From Candidatus Bathyarchaeota archaeon (GTDB taxonomy: Archaea; Thermoproteota; Bathyarchaeia; TCS64): a stretch of 64,000 bases of DNA. The notes under the pieces are model-generated. The model was not told where the DNA came from. It searched no databases and worked only from the letters and a program-made list of their open reading frames with translations. Within the stretch, counting starts at the first letter, position 1; every line of letters starts with the position of its first letter. Below are positions 51,314-60,598 of this stretch, piece by piece. The position numbers were made by a program, and so were the translations under genes. Where the stretch lies: positions 308,452 to 372,451 of the forward strand of contig JASLYX010000001.1 in NCBI GenBank assembly GCA_030739585.1. The letters run 5' to 3'.

Positions 51314-52018
51314 ATGGAAACAGCAAAAATCCTAGATGGTTTCTGGCAAAAGTTCACGGCAGATAGGATAATACCACGAGACTTAAGCTTTACACGCCCA
51401 GATAAGGAGGCGTTAGCCTTGGTTTCCAGTAGGCTTAAGAAAAAGTTTGAGGAGATAGTAGGCCTGGGGGTAGGTCCACTAGCCTCAATAGGTGTGACTC
51501 CCAATGCCCTTACGGTTATGGGCCTACTAGCTTCAACGGCATCAGCTTGGGCATATCTCCACTGGAGAATAGATCGGATTTACTTTATTGTTGCGGCTTC
51601 TTTCATTCTCCTCTCCGGGATACTGGACGCTTTCGATGGCATCCTAGCCAGAAAAACCGGGAAAGTCACTAAATCCGGTGGGTTCTTCGACTCCGTGGCT
51701 GACAGATACTCTGACGCAGTAGTCCTTGGAGCAATCGTCATCTCGGGGCTCTGCGATCCCATATGGGGGGTATCTGCCCTCATCGGCTCCCTTATGGTCA
51801 GTTACGTAAGGGCTCGGTCCGAGGCTGTAGGAGTCGCTATGATCGCTGTGGGTTTTGCCGAGAGGGCTGAAAGGATGCTCCTTCTTGTAGTCGCGACTCT
51901 AGGCGCCTATTATCAAATTGAATTTATTGGCTACGGGATAATTATTCTAGCTATGATTGCTAACTTGACTGTTGTCCAGAGGGTAGCTTACTTTATGAAC
52001 GAAGTAAAAACAAGTTAG
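51314..52018 (+). CDS. CDP-alcohol phosphatidyltransferase (archaetidylinositol phosphate synthase-like)
   Basis: A 234-residue membrane enzyme with about five to six hydrophobic segments and the complete motif D-x2-DG-x2-AR-x8-G-x3-D-x3-D: DAFDGILARKTGKVTKSG then FFDSVADRYSD (Asp105, Asp108, Asp126, Asp130). An N-terminal arm of about 55 residues matches archaeal members that make archaetidylinositol phosphate from CDP-archaeol. The exact polar head group is inferred. It links to the isoprenoid genes through ether lipid synthesis. It overlaps the convergent S26e gene by 4 bp. Confidence 0.88.
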   Translation: METAKILDGFWQKFTADRIIPRDLSFTRPDKEALALVSSRLKKKFEEIVGLGVGPLASIGVTPNALTVMGLLASTASAWAYLHWRIDRIYFIVAASFILLSGILDAFDGILARKTGKVTKSGGFFDSVADRYSDAVVLGAIVISGLCDPIWGVSALIGSLMVSYVRARSEAVGVAMIAVGFAERAERMLLLVVATLGAYYQIEFIGYGIIILAMIANLTVVQRVAYFMNEVKTS

Positions 52019-52323
52019 TATTTTCTTCTTCTTCTTCCAGCCCGTCGAGGGACCGTTTTTCTCTCGTTCTTGTTTCTGATCTTCACTACCCCCCTGTGAA
52101 CTGCACAGCTGATGCAATAGTGCTTTGTGGACCTATAGCTGGCGATCTGGGTTCCACTGGCCCTGAGTTCTTTGAGTAGCCTCGGCTCAACTAGGGATGT
52201 GTACTTTGTCAGCCTTTTCGCCTTGTCCTTAGGGACTTGGGCCCCGCAGAGACTGCACTGTACCGTGCCTGATCGACCCTTGCTGCCCTTTGAGCGTCCA
52301 CCACTAGTTCTCTTCTTGGGCAT
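52015..52323 (-). CDS. rps26e: 30S ribosomal protein S26e
   Basis: A 102-residue basic protein: MPKKRTSGGRSKGSKGRSG, zinc ligands in VQCSLCGAQVPKDKAKR and STKHYCISCAVHRGVVKIRN, and a basic tail RRAGRRRRKY. S26e is a eukaryote-type ribosomal protein found in Crenarchaeota, Thaumarchaeota and relatives, Bathyarchaeia and Asgard lineages but not in Euryarchaeota (established knowledge). It is therefore the best taxonomic marker in the window. Confidence 0.95.
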   Translation of the reverse strand: MPKKRTSGGRSKGSKGRSGTVQCSLCGAQVPKDKAKRLTKYTSLVEPRLLKELRASGTQIASYRSTKHYCISCAVHRGVVKIRNKNERKTVPRRAGRRRRKY

Positions 52324-53954
52324 TCAAATCTCGTGGGATTAGAGCTGAGCCTCCTATTAAATGCTAGGAAAACATCTTCTCCCTAAAATGCAAATTAGCA
52401 GCTATTGAGCTCACACACAGGCTATTATACACACCTGTTGCACTTCAAGCCACGATCTCATTTTATAAATAGCTGAACTCTTTCGAGTTCTTTTAACAGA
52501 TTTTTCACCGGCTCAAAGTCTATGGGTAGGGCAGCTAATCATAATCGTGGTATGTCACAGATTTTAATTCCCTCAGGTCTCCCAGAGGCGCGCTTGTGAT
52601 CCACCACTAGCGTCGCTTTTGATTAAAATATAGGTTTAGAACTTATCCTCTAATATTTTTCCAATAGCCACAAGTTGGGGGTGAGGTTTATCCAACCTTC
52701 TCAATACCTTATATTCGTAGCAGAACTGTAAATATGTCTATAATTTATTTTTTCGCTTAATCCTCACAGGATCGTAGTTTTTCAGTCTCATATAAATCTC
52801 AAGCTACTCGTGACTCCCTCTCCTCATACGCATAAGTACTTTAAATAAAAAGAATAAAGCAACCTCTTTCCAGAAACTTTGGGCAGCTCCGTCACAACAT
52901 AAAATCTTATGGAATATACTTCTCTATATCCCCAATTACTTGTATGCGCCAAAAAAGTGAAGTAAAATTAAAAAAAAGAGAACAAAACTAGAGTAAATCA
53001 CAGAATGTTCTCTCCGCATTCTTTTATAGAAAATAAAATTCTCGCTAGTTCTTGACCATCTCTTTATGGCGGAATTCTATTATAGTGCAGGATGATTCAC
53101 AGGAGATTTTGTTCCCATGCAGAATTACATTGGGTCGACCTCCTCAAGCAAAGACAGTATAACCGGGGTATTGTGGTGCCCTCCCGTATTCACGTAAATG
53201 TTCTAATGGACCAGCATCAGCTCCTCCACTCCTGGTAATTTGAAGCTAGTAGGGAACCTCATTCAAGGGAGCTTAAAATCCAGCCTGTCAAGAGCTACAT
53301 AATATGACTTATGTCGGATCAGCGTGCTGATATTTCCAGAATTAATTAGGAGGGGAATCCTTAGTCCACGCACGAGACAATTATCCCCTCGACCTGTAAA
53401 ATCCTTTTAAAGCTCGTCTTGTGGTACGAATGATCGATCATAAAACCTTTGAGACTGAATTTTAGAGCCCTTTCCAGACCATCATAAGCATCCTTGTCGG
53501 AGGGGCTCATCTAAGCGAAACCCACAAGCTGATCCTGGCTTTTCTTAACTGCATTAGTATGAGATCATATTCTCCTTTATTATCATGATCGGAAATGGCG
53601 TCAGGAAGCTCTTGGAGATATGTCGTTTTCTGTCATTATCCTAAGGCGTGTTTCTATGTCTTTTTCGAACAAGAGGTTGGAGATGCCTGAGCATGGGTAT
53701 TAATCTCAGCTAATAGGAAACCAAACATGAGTTATTATGCGGATTTGACATAGATCAAGCCTTTGATAGCGCCTCCTTACACAGCTTGGGTTGACCTCTC
53801 ATTTGCCACAGCGGTTCAATAAACACCATTGCATGAGAATGCCTCGAGCTTTCACGCGATGCGCGTGGGGCTATTGGAGTTATCCTCTTTCCTTTGAGGG
53901 TAAACGGTGTGTGATTTTTTTAAAGGTAGATCTTCAATCCAATCAGAAAGAGGT
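52324..53954. other. 1.6-kb region without an intact gene
   Basis: No intact coding sequence and no tRNA, RNase P RNA or SRP RNA recognised. The first 750 bp are AT-rich with nothing visible. The second half shows coding traces on the minus strand, listed separately. GCGCG-type motifs appear near 52588 and 53851. Confidence 0.6.
53090..53700 (-). pseudogene. Decayed ORF, possibly a TIM-barrel metal-dependent hydrolase
   Basis: On the minus strand, fragments in changing frames read LQELPDAISDHDNKGEYDLI, then SPSDKDAYDGLERALKFSLK with GFMIDHSYHKTSFKRIL, VEGIIVSCV, IPLLINSGNISTLIRHKSYY and finally NIYVNTGGHHNTPVILSLLE. Several stops and frame changes separate them. The order of fragments looks like one protein. 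The GLERALKFSLKGFMIDHS pattern recalls amidohydrolase-type barrels, but I cannot name the family with confidence. Confidence 0.5.
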
Positions 53955-54566
53955 TTAGTTCCCGAGGAGCTTCAAAGCTGCTGACTTGGCAGCTATCTCG
54001 GCGAGGATTTGATCATCAGAGGACCCGATAATTATTACGTCTCCCGGACGAGGCCCCAGCTTCCCTATGATAAGGCTGTGGACCGATTCCACGATGGGCG
54101 TTTCCATTCCGGGCATCCTGAGCCCCTGATCGTCTAGGACGAGAGTTGTGGCACCCGAAGCCCCAGCTATGATGGCGATGTCCCGCTGCTCTAGGCCACA
54201 TTTGACTTTCGGGGCAGCTCCCCTAACGAGCACTGCGTGGTTGAGGCTACCCACTGTAATGGGAATAGCCGTGAGGTCGCATCCCCAGGTCAGATCTCCA
54301 AGAGTCTCAAGAAATGTCATACCGTCGCCAGTCAGGCTCATCCCTGCACGGCTGGTCTCGACGAGGCCTATGGCCTTCATCCGTCTGACGAGGGTCCTTA
54401 TTGTCCCTTCCCCGAGCTCCAATTCCCGAGAGAGCTGCTGGCGCCCTATTCGTATGCCCGAGCCTATGGTCTCTAGCAACATAAGAGCGTGGGCTTCGGT
54501 GTAGGCAGGGTGGCGTCCAGGAGCCACCTTCCCCGCGATCTCTTTAAGGATACTCAGTGGGTCCAA
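53955..54566 (-). CDS. DUF4443 winged-helix protein, putative transcription regulator
   Basis: A 203-residue archaeal protein: an N-terminal winged helix (about 20-90: HALMLLETIGSGIRIGRQQL, LGEGTIRTLVRRMKAIGLVE) and the DUF4443 C-domain (VGSLNHAVLVRGAAPKVKCG, IAIIAGASGATTLVLDDQG, PGDVIIIGSSDDQILAEIAA). The C-domain looks like a small-molecule-binding fold. The ligand and targets are unknown. Neighbouring DUF4430/ECF-S genes are candidates for its control (inference). Confidence 0.82.
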   Translation of the reverse strand: MDPLSILKEIAGKVAPGRHPAYTEAHALMLLETIGSGIRIGRQQLSRELELGEGTIRTLVRRMKAIGLVETSRAGMSLTGDGMTFLETLGDLTWGCDLTAIPITVGSLNHAVLVRGAAPKVKCGLEQRDIAIIAGASGATTLVLDDQGLRMPGMETPIVESVHSLIIGKLGPRPGDVIIIGSSDDQILAEIAAKSAALKLLGN

Positions 54567-54624
54567 GCCTGTTCTCTCCTGGGTTGTCTCGGCTGACTAT
54601 AACAATTCCCGTTAGAAAAAAGGG

Positions 54625-55089
54625 TTATCCGTCGGAGTACTTCCATGAGACAACATCGCCGTCGTGGAGCAACCATGAATCAGCGGCGCTCGGACCTAAA
54701 ACCCAAGCCCCCGTCTCAGAATCAAGGTAAAACCAGTACCAGAACTTGGTGGAGTCGTCGCCGACCCCGTTGACCTCCTCTACAAACGCCCCATACTCCC
54801 CTGTGGTGTACTCAATATCAGCGAGGAGCTCAAGAGCCTTTAAGAGGTTGATGTCCAATGGGAGCATAGTGTTGTTGAACCAGATGACGTTGCCGTCTCC
54901 ATAGTCGATCATCATGCTAATCGTTAGGGTTAGTCCCTTGACGTCCTCAATGAGAGCTTCGTAGTCCCCTTGGATCCTCGTGTTCTGGTACTGATAGTTC
55001 AGGGCAAAGTAAGATGCCCCGATTGTTGTGCATAGGAGGACCGCCGAGGCCCACATCCAAATATTCTTTTTTTCATCCATTTTTTGCAC
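54625..55089 (-). CDS. DUF4430 (transcobalamin-like) exported protein
   Basis: A 154-residue protein: one N-terminal membrane segment (IWMWASAVLLCTTIGASYFA), then an extracellular domain with the DUF4430 pattern, TTGEYGAFVEEVNGVGDDST, FWYWFYLDSETGAWVLGPSA and DGDVVSWKYSDG at the end. This domain is the beta-fold found at the C-terminus of cobalamin-binding proteins. Its start overlaps the ECF-S gene stop, so the two are coupled. A surface partner of the transporter is likely. Confidence 0.83.
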   Translation of the reverse strand: MQKMDEKKNIWMWASAVLLCTTIGASYFALNYQYQNTRIQGDYEALIEDVKGLTLTISMMIDYGDGNVIWFNNTMLPLDINLLKALELLADIEYTTGEYGAFVEEVNGVGDDSTKFWYWFYLDSETGAWVLGPSAADSWLLHDGDVVSWKYSDG

Positions 55090-55630
55090 TTTCCGGGATG
55101 AGGCGGCCTACTGCTGATACTAGAGGTTGCACTCCAAAGAAGAAGAATGCAGCGTTAGAGCTCTCATGGAGTATTGCGAATGGGATCCCCGTGATTATAG
55201 TAACTGCTACGGGTATCCCTGTTGAGAGCCCTGTGACGATGTTGGTGACAAGGTCGTAGATGAATGTTAGTAAGAACCCAATGATGCCGAACTTGAGGTT
55301 TGACATTAGGCCTCTGCCTATTCTTCCTTTGGTCCCTAGGAATCCTCCCACGACGCCATAGAGGCTCTCCATGAGGGATGTGGATACCAAGATAGGGAGT
55401 GAGAACCCGTAGGGATTAATGGTCCCGTAAACGAGCCAGGAGAGGATCCCGATACTTGCTCCTACTGCGGGTCCGAAGAGAAATCCCGAGGAGAAGACGA
55501 TAAGGTCCATGAGTTTGACGTTGAAGACCCCGATGAGGAGGTAGTTGCTAATGATGCAGGCCGCAGTCATGACTGCGATTATGCTGGCCCTTGTAGCCTG
55601 GCTATGAAAGGGACCCCGGTTGGCTGCCAC
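55073..55630 (-). CDS. ECF transporter substrate-binding (S) component
   Basis: A 185-residue integral membrane protein with about six hydrophobic segments, including IISNYLLIGVFNVKLMDLIV, FLFGPAVGASIGILSWLVYG and the EAAxG-like small-residue contacts of S-components. Paired with a DUF4430 protein, cobalamin or a related compound is the likely vitamin (inference from known ECF-S/DUF4430 pairs). The EcfA/EcfT energising module is not in the window. Confidence 0.78.
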   Translation of the reverse strand: MAANRGPFHSQATRASIIAVMTAACIISNYLLIGVFNVKLMDLIVFSSGFLFGPAVGASIGILSWLVYGTINPYGFSLPILVSTSLMESLYGVVGGFLGTKGRIGRGLMSNLKFGIIGFLLTFIYDLVTNIVTGLSTGIPVAVTIITGIPFAILHESSNAAFFFFGVQPLVSAVGRLIPESAKNG

Positions 55631-55944
55631 TCTATGGTTGGATTATCCATCCAATATATATATTATGTCCTAGATGGAACCAAAAAATGTAAAAAAACTA
55701 GAAGGAAACCATTACCTAAGTAACCAGGAGCCAGAAGCACATATTACGGTCACCGGTGCCCCCTTCTTGAAAAACGGGAAAAAACCTCCAGGTGGTCCCA
55801 AAGCTGGTTGAGAATATGGATGCCGATATCTTCATTCACCCTGAACGTAATTCACAAAGATGCCTCGTTTATTACAACGGTGTGACTGAACTATGAATCT
55901 ATATAGGTTTATTATATTGCGCGTGATTCATCAATTTTGTTTTT
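55631..55944. other. Intergenic junction where composition changes
   Basis: No gene. The base composition falls visibly to AT-rich from here to the window end. A GCGCGTGAT motif lies at 55919, 18 bp past the oppF stop. Confidence 0.5.
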
Positions 55945-56913
55945 TTATTTATACAAATGACAGAAAACACTGTGGTTCTCGTTTATTTCAATCTTTTTAG
56001 GTTCAACTTCTGAACAGATAGGCATTCTCTCAAAACATCTTGGATGAAACCTGCAACCAGTTGGAGGATTTATAGGTGTTGGAACATCTCCTTCTAAGAT
56101 TATTCGTTCTTTTTTAACATCGGGATCTGGTATTGGTACGGATGACAAAAGGGCTTTTGTATAGGGATGTAAAGGCTCATCAAAAAGTTCAGGAACTTTG
56201 GCTGTTTCAAAGATTTTGCCTAGATACATTACAATAATTCTATTGCAAATTTGTCGAACGACCGCTATATCATGGGAAATAAAAAGTATAGTTATATTGT
56301 ATTGTTTTTGAAACGTTTTCATTAAATTTATTATTGATGCGCGGACTGAAACATCAAGAGCTGCTACAGGTTCGTCTGCAATGACAAATTTTGGGTTTAA
56401 TATCATAGCCCTAGCAATTCCTATCCTTTGTTTTTGTCCTCCACTAAATTGATGGGGATATCTGTAAATGTGATATGGGTTGAGTCCTACTTTTTGGAGC
56501 CATTCAGTAATCTTTTTTTCTTTTTCTTTGCCACGAGCGGTTCCATGAATCACATGGGGTTCTCCAATTATTTCACCTACCGTCATCCGAGGATGTAACG
56601 ATAGAAACGGGTCTTGAAAAATAATTGATGATTGTCTTCGGAAGTCTTTCATTTCTTTTTTATTCAAGCTTTTTAGTGACTTATTGTTATATATTATTTC
56701 TCCATCAGTTGGTTCAATTAAATGTAATATGCATCTTCCTAATGTTGTTTTTCCGCAACCACTTTCACCGACTAATCCAAGACTTTCTCCCTCATATATT
56801 TTAAAGGAAACATCATCAATTGCGCTCACCCTAGCAACTGTCCTATTCAAGACTCCTCCAGATATGGGAAAATATTTTTTTAATTTCTTTATCGAAAAAA
56901 GTTCTTTGGTTAT
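55945..56913 (-). CDS. oppF: Peptide ABC transporter ATPase, OppF type, apparent ATA start
   Basis: About 322 residues: Walker A GESGCGKTT, signature FSGGQKQRIGIARAM, Walker B FVIADEPVAALDV and the Cys-rich oligopeptide C-domain (GCRFHPRCFERMPIC...CHLYK). The family N-terminus (xKELFSIKKLKKYFPIS) is encoded upstream of the first TTG (about 56850), reaching back to the oppD stop in the same frame with no ATG, GTG or TTG. ATA 56913-56911 would give (M)TKELFSIKK, 9 nt after AAGGAG. CTA 56919 is the other option. TTG 56850 would cut off the first strands. Last gene of oppBCDF. Confidence 0.9.
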   Translation of the reverse strand: MTKELFSIKKLKKYFPISGGVLNRTVARVSAIDDVSFKIYEGESLGLVGESGCGKTTLGRCILHLIEPTDGEIIYNNKSLKSLNKKEMKDFRRQSSIIFQDPFLSLHPRMTVGEIIGEPHVIHGTARGKEKEKKITEWLQKVGLNPYHIYRYPHQFSGGQKQRIGIARAMILNPKFVIADEPVAALDVSVRASIINLMKTFQKQYNITILFISHDIAVVRQICNRIIVMYLGKIFETAKVPELFDEPLHPYTKALLSSVPIPDPDVKKERIILEGDVPTPINPPTGCRFHPRCFERMPICSEVEPKKIEINENHSVFCHLYK

Positions 56914-56919
56914 ATTTAG

Positions 56920-57909
56920 TCACTCCTTGATTTCCTTATATAAATGACAGGAAGTATAATGCTCAGGCTCTATTTCCACGTATTTTGGGTTTATTTCACT
57001 ACAAATAGTAATTTTCTCTGAACATCGAGGGTTAAATACACAGCCTGCTGGAAGGTTGATTAATGATGGGACAATTCCTGGAATGGTGGTAAGCTCCTCC
57101 AATGTCGAATCTATTCTTGGAAGTGAACCTAAAATGGCTCTGGTGTATGGGTGTTTAGGATTTTTAAATATATTATGAGTATTAGAATATTCAATAATTT
57201 TTCCTGCGTACATTACAGCCACGTAATCACAAAATTCGGCAACAACAGCTATGTTATGGGTAATTAACATAATGGCAGAGTTAAACTCCTTCTTCAAGTT
57301 CCCAATTAAATCTAAAATTTGTGCTTGGATCGTAACGTCCAGTGAAGTGGTGGGTTCATCAGCTATCAAAAACTTTGGATTACACGACAAGGCCATTGCT
57401 ATCATTACTCGTTGTCTCATTCCTCCGCTAAACTGATGTGGATATTCAGAAAGCCTTCTCAAAGCATCGCTTATCCCCACTTTTTCTAATATCGCAACTA
57501 CTTTTTCTTCCAGCTCGTGTTTGTTTTTGATTTTTTGATGTAGTTTAATAGTCTCTCCTATTTGACTGCCAATAGTAAAAACAGGATTTAAAGATGACAT
57601 TGGATCTTGAAATATCATGGCAATATCCCCCCCTCTAATTTCTCTTATTTTTTTCTCATCCATTTTCAGAATGTCTTGGTGATTGAATATTATTTCCCCG
57701 TTAGTTATCTTTCCAGGTGGCCTTATCAATCGCATAATAGACTTACCTAAGGTGCTTTTTCCACACCCAGATTCTCCAACGATTCCAATTGTTTGTCCAG
57801 CAGATAGATCCAAAGATACGTCGTAAACAGCTTTTACTATGCCATCATCAGTGAAATAGGAAGTTGAGAGATTCTTTATCCTCATCAGATCGTTACTCAT
57901 ATTTGTCAC
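56920..57909 (-). CDS. oppD: Peptide ABC transporter ATPase, OppD type
   Basis: A 329-residue ATPase: Walker A VGESGCGKST (44-53), signature FSGGMRQRVMIAMAL, Walker B FLIADEPTTSLDV, and the C-terminal cysteine-bearing oligopeptide domain (GCVFNPRCSEKITIC...CHLYK), which can hold an iron-sulfur cluster in this family. It energises OppB/OppC together with OppF. It starts 3 bp from the oppC stop. Confidence 0.94.
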   Translation of the reverse strand: MTNMSNDLMRIKNLSTSYFTDDGIVKAVYDVSLDLSAGQTIGIVGESGCGKSTLGKSIMRLIRPPGKITNGEIIFNHQDILKMDEKKIREIRGGDIAMIFQDPMSSLNPVFTIGSQIGETIKLHQKIKNKHELEEKVVAILEKVGISDALRRLSEYPHQFSGGMRQRVMIAMALSCNPKFLIADEPTTSLDVTIQAQILDLIGNLKKEFNSAIMLITHNIAVVAEFCDYVAVMYAGKIIEYSNTHNIFKNPKHPYTRAILGSLPRIDSTLEELTTIPGIVPSLINLPAGCVFNPRCSEKITICSEINPKYVEIEPEHYTSCHLYKEIKE

Positions 57910-57911
57910 TT

Positions 57912-58805
57912 CTATGTTACAGTTTTAATATCTAAAGCATCCCTAAGGCCATCTCCAAATAAATTAAACGCCCATGTCACTATTGTAATAGCTAATCCCG
58001 GGAATAGTGTAGCCCACCAAAATGTTAGTTGAGCCCCGGATCTATGTGCTCTTGTTATCATGCTTCCCCAGCTGCATATTGTTGGGTCTCCAAGCCCAAT
58101 AAAATTCAAACCTGTCTCTGTTAAAATAGCGGCTGCCATTCTGAACGAAGAAATAATTGTAATTGAACCAAATAGGTTTGGTAAAATGTACCTCATAATT
58201 AATCTAACGTCACTTGCCCCCATGGATTTTCCAGCCTCCACATAAGGCCTCTGTTTTAATGATAACACCTCGCTACGGACCACTTTCGCAAATGTTGGCC
58301 ACATCATTATACCCATTATTAGTGTTATTGTCCAAATTCCCCTAACATCCCACATGGACAATGCTGTAATGTAAATGAAGAATGATGGAACAGCCATAAA
58401 GGCATCAGTCGCTCGAGTTACTATTTCATCTACAAAGCCACCATAATAACCAGAAATGAGTCCCAATGTTACTCCTATAGTCATGGAGATAATCACCACT
58501 GATATTGAAATAATCATTGAATAGCGAGCTCCGTATATAATTCGACTTAGTATATCACATCCAAGATTATCTGTACCCATCAAATGAACTCTGTCAGGTG
58601 CTTGAAATCTATTTCGTGGATTAAGCTCATATGGGTCAAAAGGAGCAATATCATCCGCAAAAATTGCTAATAGCAAGGTTATCATTATAACTATTAAGCC
58701 AAACATTCCAGGTCCATGTTTAAGAAATCGTTTTAATACTGTGTAATAATAGGACACTCGTTTTTCGATAATTTTTTCATGTGCATTACCTTTCTTATTT
58801 TCCAC
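57912..58805 (-). CDS. oppC: Peptide ABC transporter permease, OppC type
   Basis: A 297-residue permease with an N-terminal membrane segment, the DPP/OPP-type periplasmic stretch (ADDIAPFDPYELNPRNRFQA, GTDNLGCDILSRIIYGAR) and the cytoplasmic EAA loop (YVEAGKSMGASDVRLIMRYI). It forms the channel with OppB. AT-rich coding DNA unlike the left part of the window. Confidence 0.94.
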   Translation of the reverse strand: MENKKGNAHEKIIEKRVSYYYTVLKRFLKHGPGMFGLIVIMITLLLAIFADDIAPFDPYELNPRNRFQAPDRVHLMGTDNLGCDILSRIIYGARYSMIISISVVIISMTIGVTLGLISGYYGGFVDEIVTRATDAFMAVPSFFIYITALSMWDVRGIWTITLIMGIMMWPTFAKVVRSEVLSLKQRPYVEAGKSMGASDVRLIMRYILPNLFGSITIISSFRMAAAILTETGLNFIGLGDPTICSWGSMITRAHRSGAQLTFWWATLFPGLAITIVTWAFNLFGDGLRDALDIKTVT

Positions 58806-58824
58806 TGGTTTTTCCTCTTTTACA

Positions 58825-59799
58825 CTAATATCTTATTCTTGGATCAAGAAGTGCATATGTAATGTCAGTAACTAACATAGCCGCAAGTATCGTTAAGGAA
58901 ACAATTAGATTTACACCCATTAATGTTGTATAATCTCTTCTATTCGCTTGTAACACAAAGAACTTTCCCATACCCGGCCATGAAAAAACGGTTTCTATAA
59001 GAACAGAACCGCTCAAAATAAACGCTAAAGACAATCCAATCAATGTTACCACTGGTAAAAGTGCATTTCTTAAAGCGTGTTTGTAAATTACTAGATATTC
59101 CTTTAAGCCTTTAGCACGTGCTGTGACAATGTAATCCTCGTTTAAAATCTCTAAAACACTATTTCTAACCATCCTGGTAAGCATTCCCAATCGACTCAGT
59201 CCCAAAACTGTCATGGGTAGGACTAAAGATTTTAAATGAGCCAGTAAACCCATACCCAGACCTGCTCCTGAAGTTGGAAGTAGACGTAATTCTACTGCAA
59301 AAATTGTAATCATAATTATCCCAACCCAAAAAGAAGGCATAGAATTTGCCATTACCGAAAATGAAGTCACAAAACGATCAAACACCGATCCATGTCTTAC
59401 TGCAGATAATACTCCCAAAGGGATTGCCATCATTAGTGCCAATATTAAAGAGGAAAATGCGAGTTCAAGTGTTCTGGGGATCCTACCAAATACGAGTTCA
59501 GTTACTGGTCTTCCAGTCATATAGGAATAACCTAAATCTCCTCTAAATGCATTTGATAACCACATTATGTATTGCTGCCAAATTGGTTTGTCTAATCCCC
59601 ATTTCTTAATATACATCTCTTTTAATTCTGTTTGGAATTCTTCCCCTTGTTGAGGAGAAAAAATATATGCAAAAGGATCACCCGGAGCGAGATGGATTAA
59701 AGTAAATACCAGTAATGTTACGGCTATTAAAACAGGGAAAAGCGTCAAGAATCTTCGTATCATGTACTGGTAAAGCTGGGTCATAATTTTATCAAACAA
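58825..59799 (-). CDS. oppB: Peptide ABC transporter permease, OppB type
   Basis: A 324-residue permease: RRFLTLFPVLIAVTLLVFTL with HLAPGDPFAYIFSP, GLDKPIWQQYIMWL, the EAA loop (YIVTARAKGLKEYLVIYKHA) and the C-terminal DPRIRY. First gene of the oppBCDF run. The substrate-binding protein that normally goes with it is not found on either side. Confidence 0.94.
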   Translation of the reverse strand: MFDKIMTQLYQYMIRRFLTLFPVLIAVTLLVFTLIHLAPGDPFAYIFSPQQGEEFQTELKEMYIKKWGLDKPIWQQYIMWLSNAFRGDLGYSYMTGRPVTELVFGRIPRTLELAFSSLILALMMAIPLGVLSAVRHGSVFDRFVTSFSVMANSMPSFWVGIIMITIFAVELRLLPTSGAGLGMGLLAHLKSLVLPMTVLGLSRLGMLTRMVRNSVLEILNEDYIVTARAKGLKEYLVIYKHALRNALLPVVTLIGLSLAFILSGSVLIETVFSWPGMGKFFVLQANRRDYTTLMGVNLIVSLTILAAMLVTDITYALLDPRIRY

Positions 59800-60598
59800 G
59801 TAATCACAAATATGTTTGCTAATAAAACTTTGGTATAGTTGTAAACCGAGGAAATACCGAAATTTATTTTAAAAAAGTGAAGGATTGGGATAACCTCCGG
59901 TTTACTCTTTTGTAGCCATCCCCCTGTTAACCTTAATGCGCGGAAACTCTATCGCCCTCCTCGAATTATTCAGCTTTTATCTTTTCCGAAAATGCAATCA
60001 AAGTCGGTGGTATTTTAGCGTTCATTGTTATGTTTAGCTTAATGATATAGAGCCTCAACGGAAAGAATATAAAAAGGAAAAAACGACGTAGACGAACATC
60101 TCTCTAATTTAGAGCCCCTCTTAGACTGGGCAGTCTTTGGACACCTAACTAAGTTCCGCGACGACCATCGAGGACCCTTAAGAGGAATGCCAACATTGGC
60201 GGTGCGTGTAAAGATACAAGTGCAATAAAACTAATAGACATATTTGGAGTCCGACCTAGAACCTTGCCAAAGATCACATCAATTTCAAGTTTCATTGGAT
60301 TCCTGGGTGTTATACTTGTTGTCACCATGATCGACCTGCTAACGTAACGCCTATTATGTGTCTTGACCTCAACTTTGTTTACTCCGATATCTTGGCGTCG
60401 AGTGTATAGATGATGACTGTATACTGATGAAGGATTGTTGAGGAGATATTAGATGGAGATCTCGAGTGTTATTAGGGTTCATGAGGGGTTCTGCGATTAT
60501 TCCTTCTGTAGTTTAAAACCAATTCCCTTCCCCTAGGAGAGAATACAGTTATCTGGTATCATAATAAATAAAAAAAATGCGCGCGATAGTTGGTTTTC
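59800..60598. other. 800-bp intergenic region with decayed membrane-protein traces
   Basis: No intact gene. Plus-strand traces such as FSENAIKVGGILAFIVMFSL (near 59980) and, in one frame up to a TAA near 60346, LPKITSISSFIGFLGVILVV look like broken membrane-protein pieces. None has a proper start. A GCGCGCGAT motif lies at 60580, just past the tldE stop. Confidence 0.45.

Noticed and set aside
60148..60346. Open plus-strand stretch of about 65 codons ending in a hydrophobic segment, considered as a SecG/Sec61-beta-like protein
   Set aside because: No start codon at the expected place and the sequence does not match the SecG pattern; more likely a decayed fragment.
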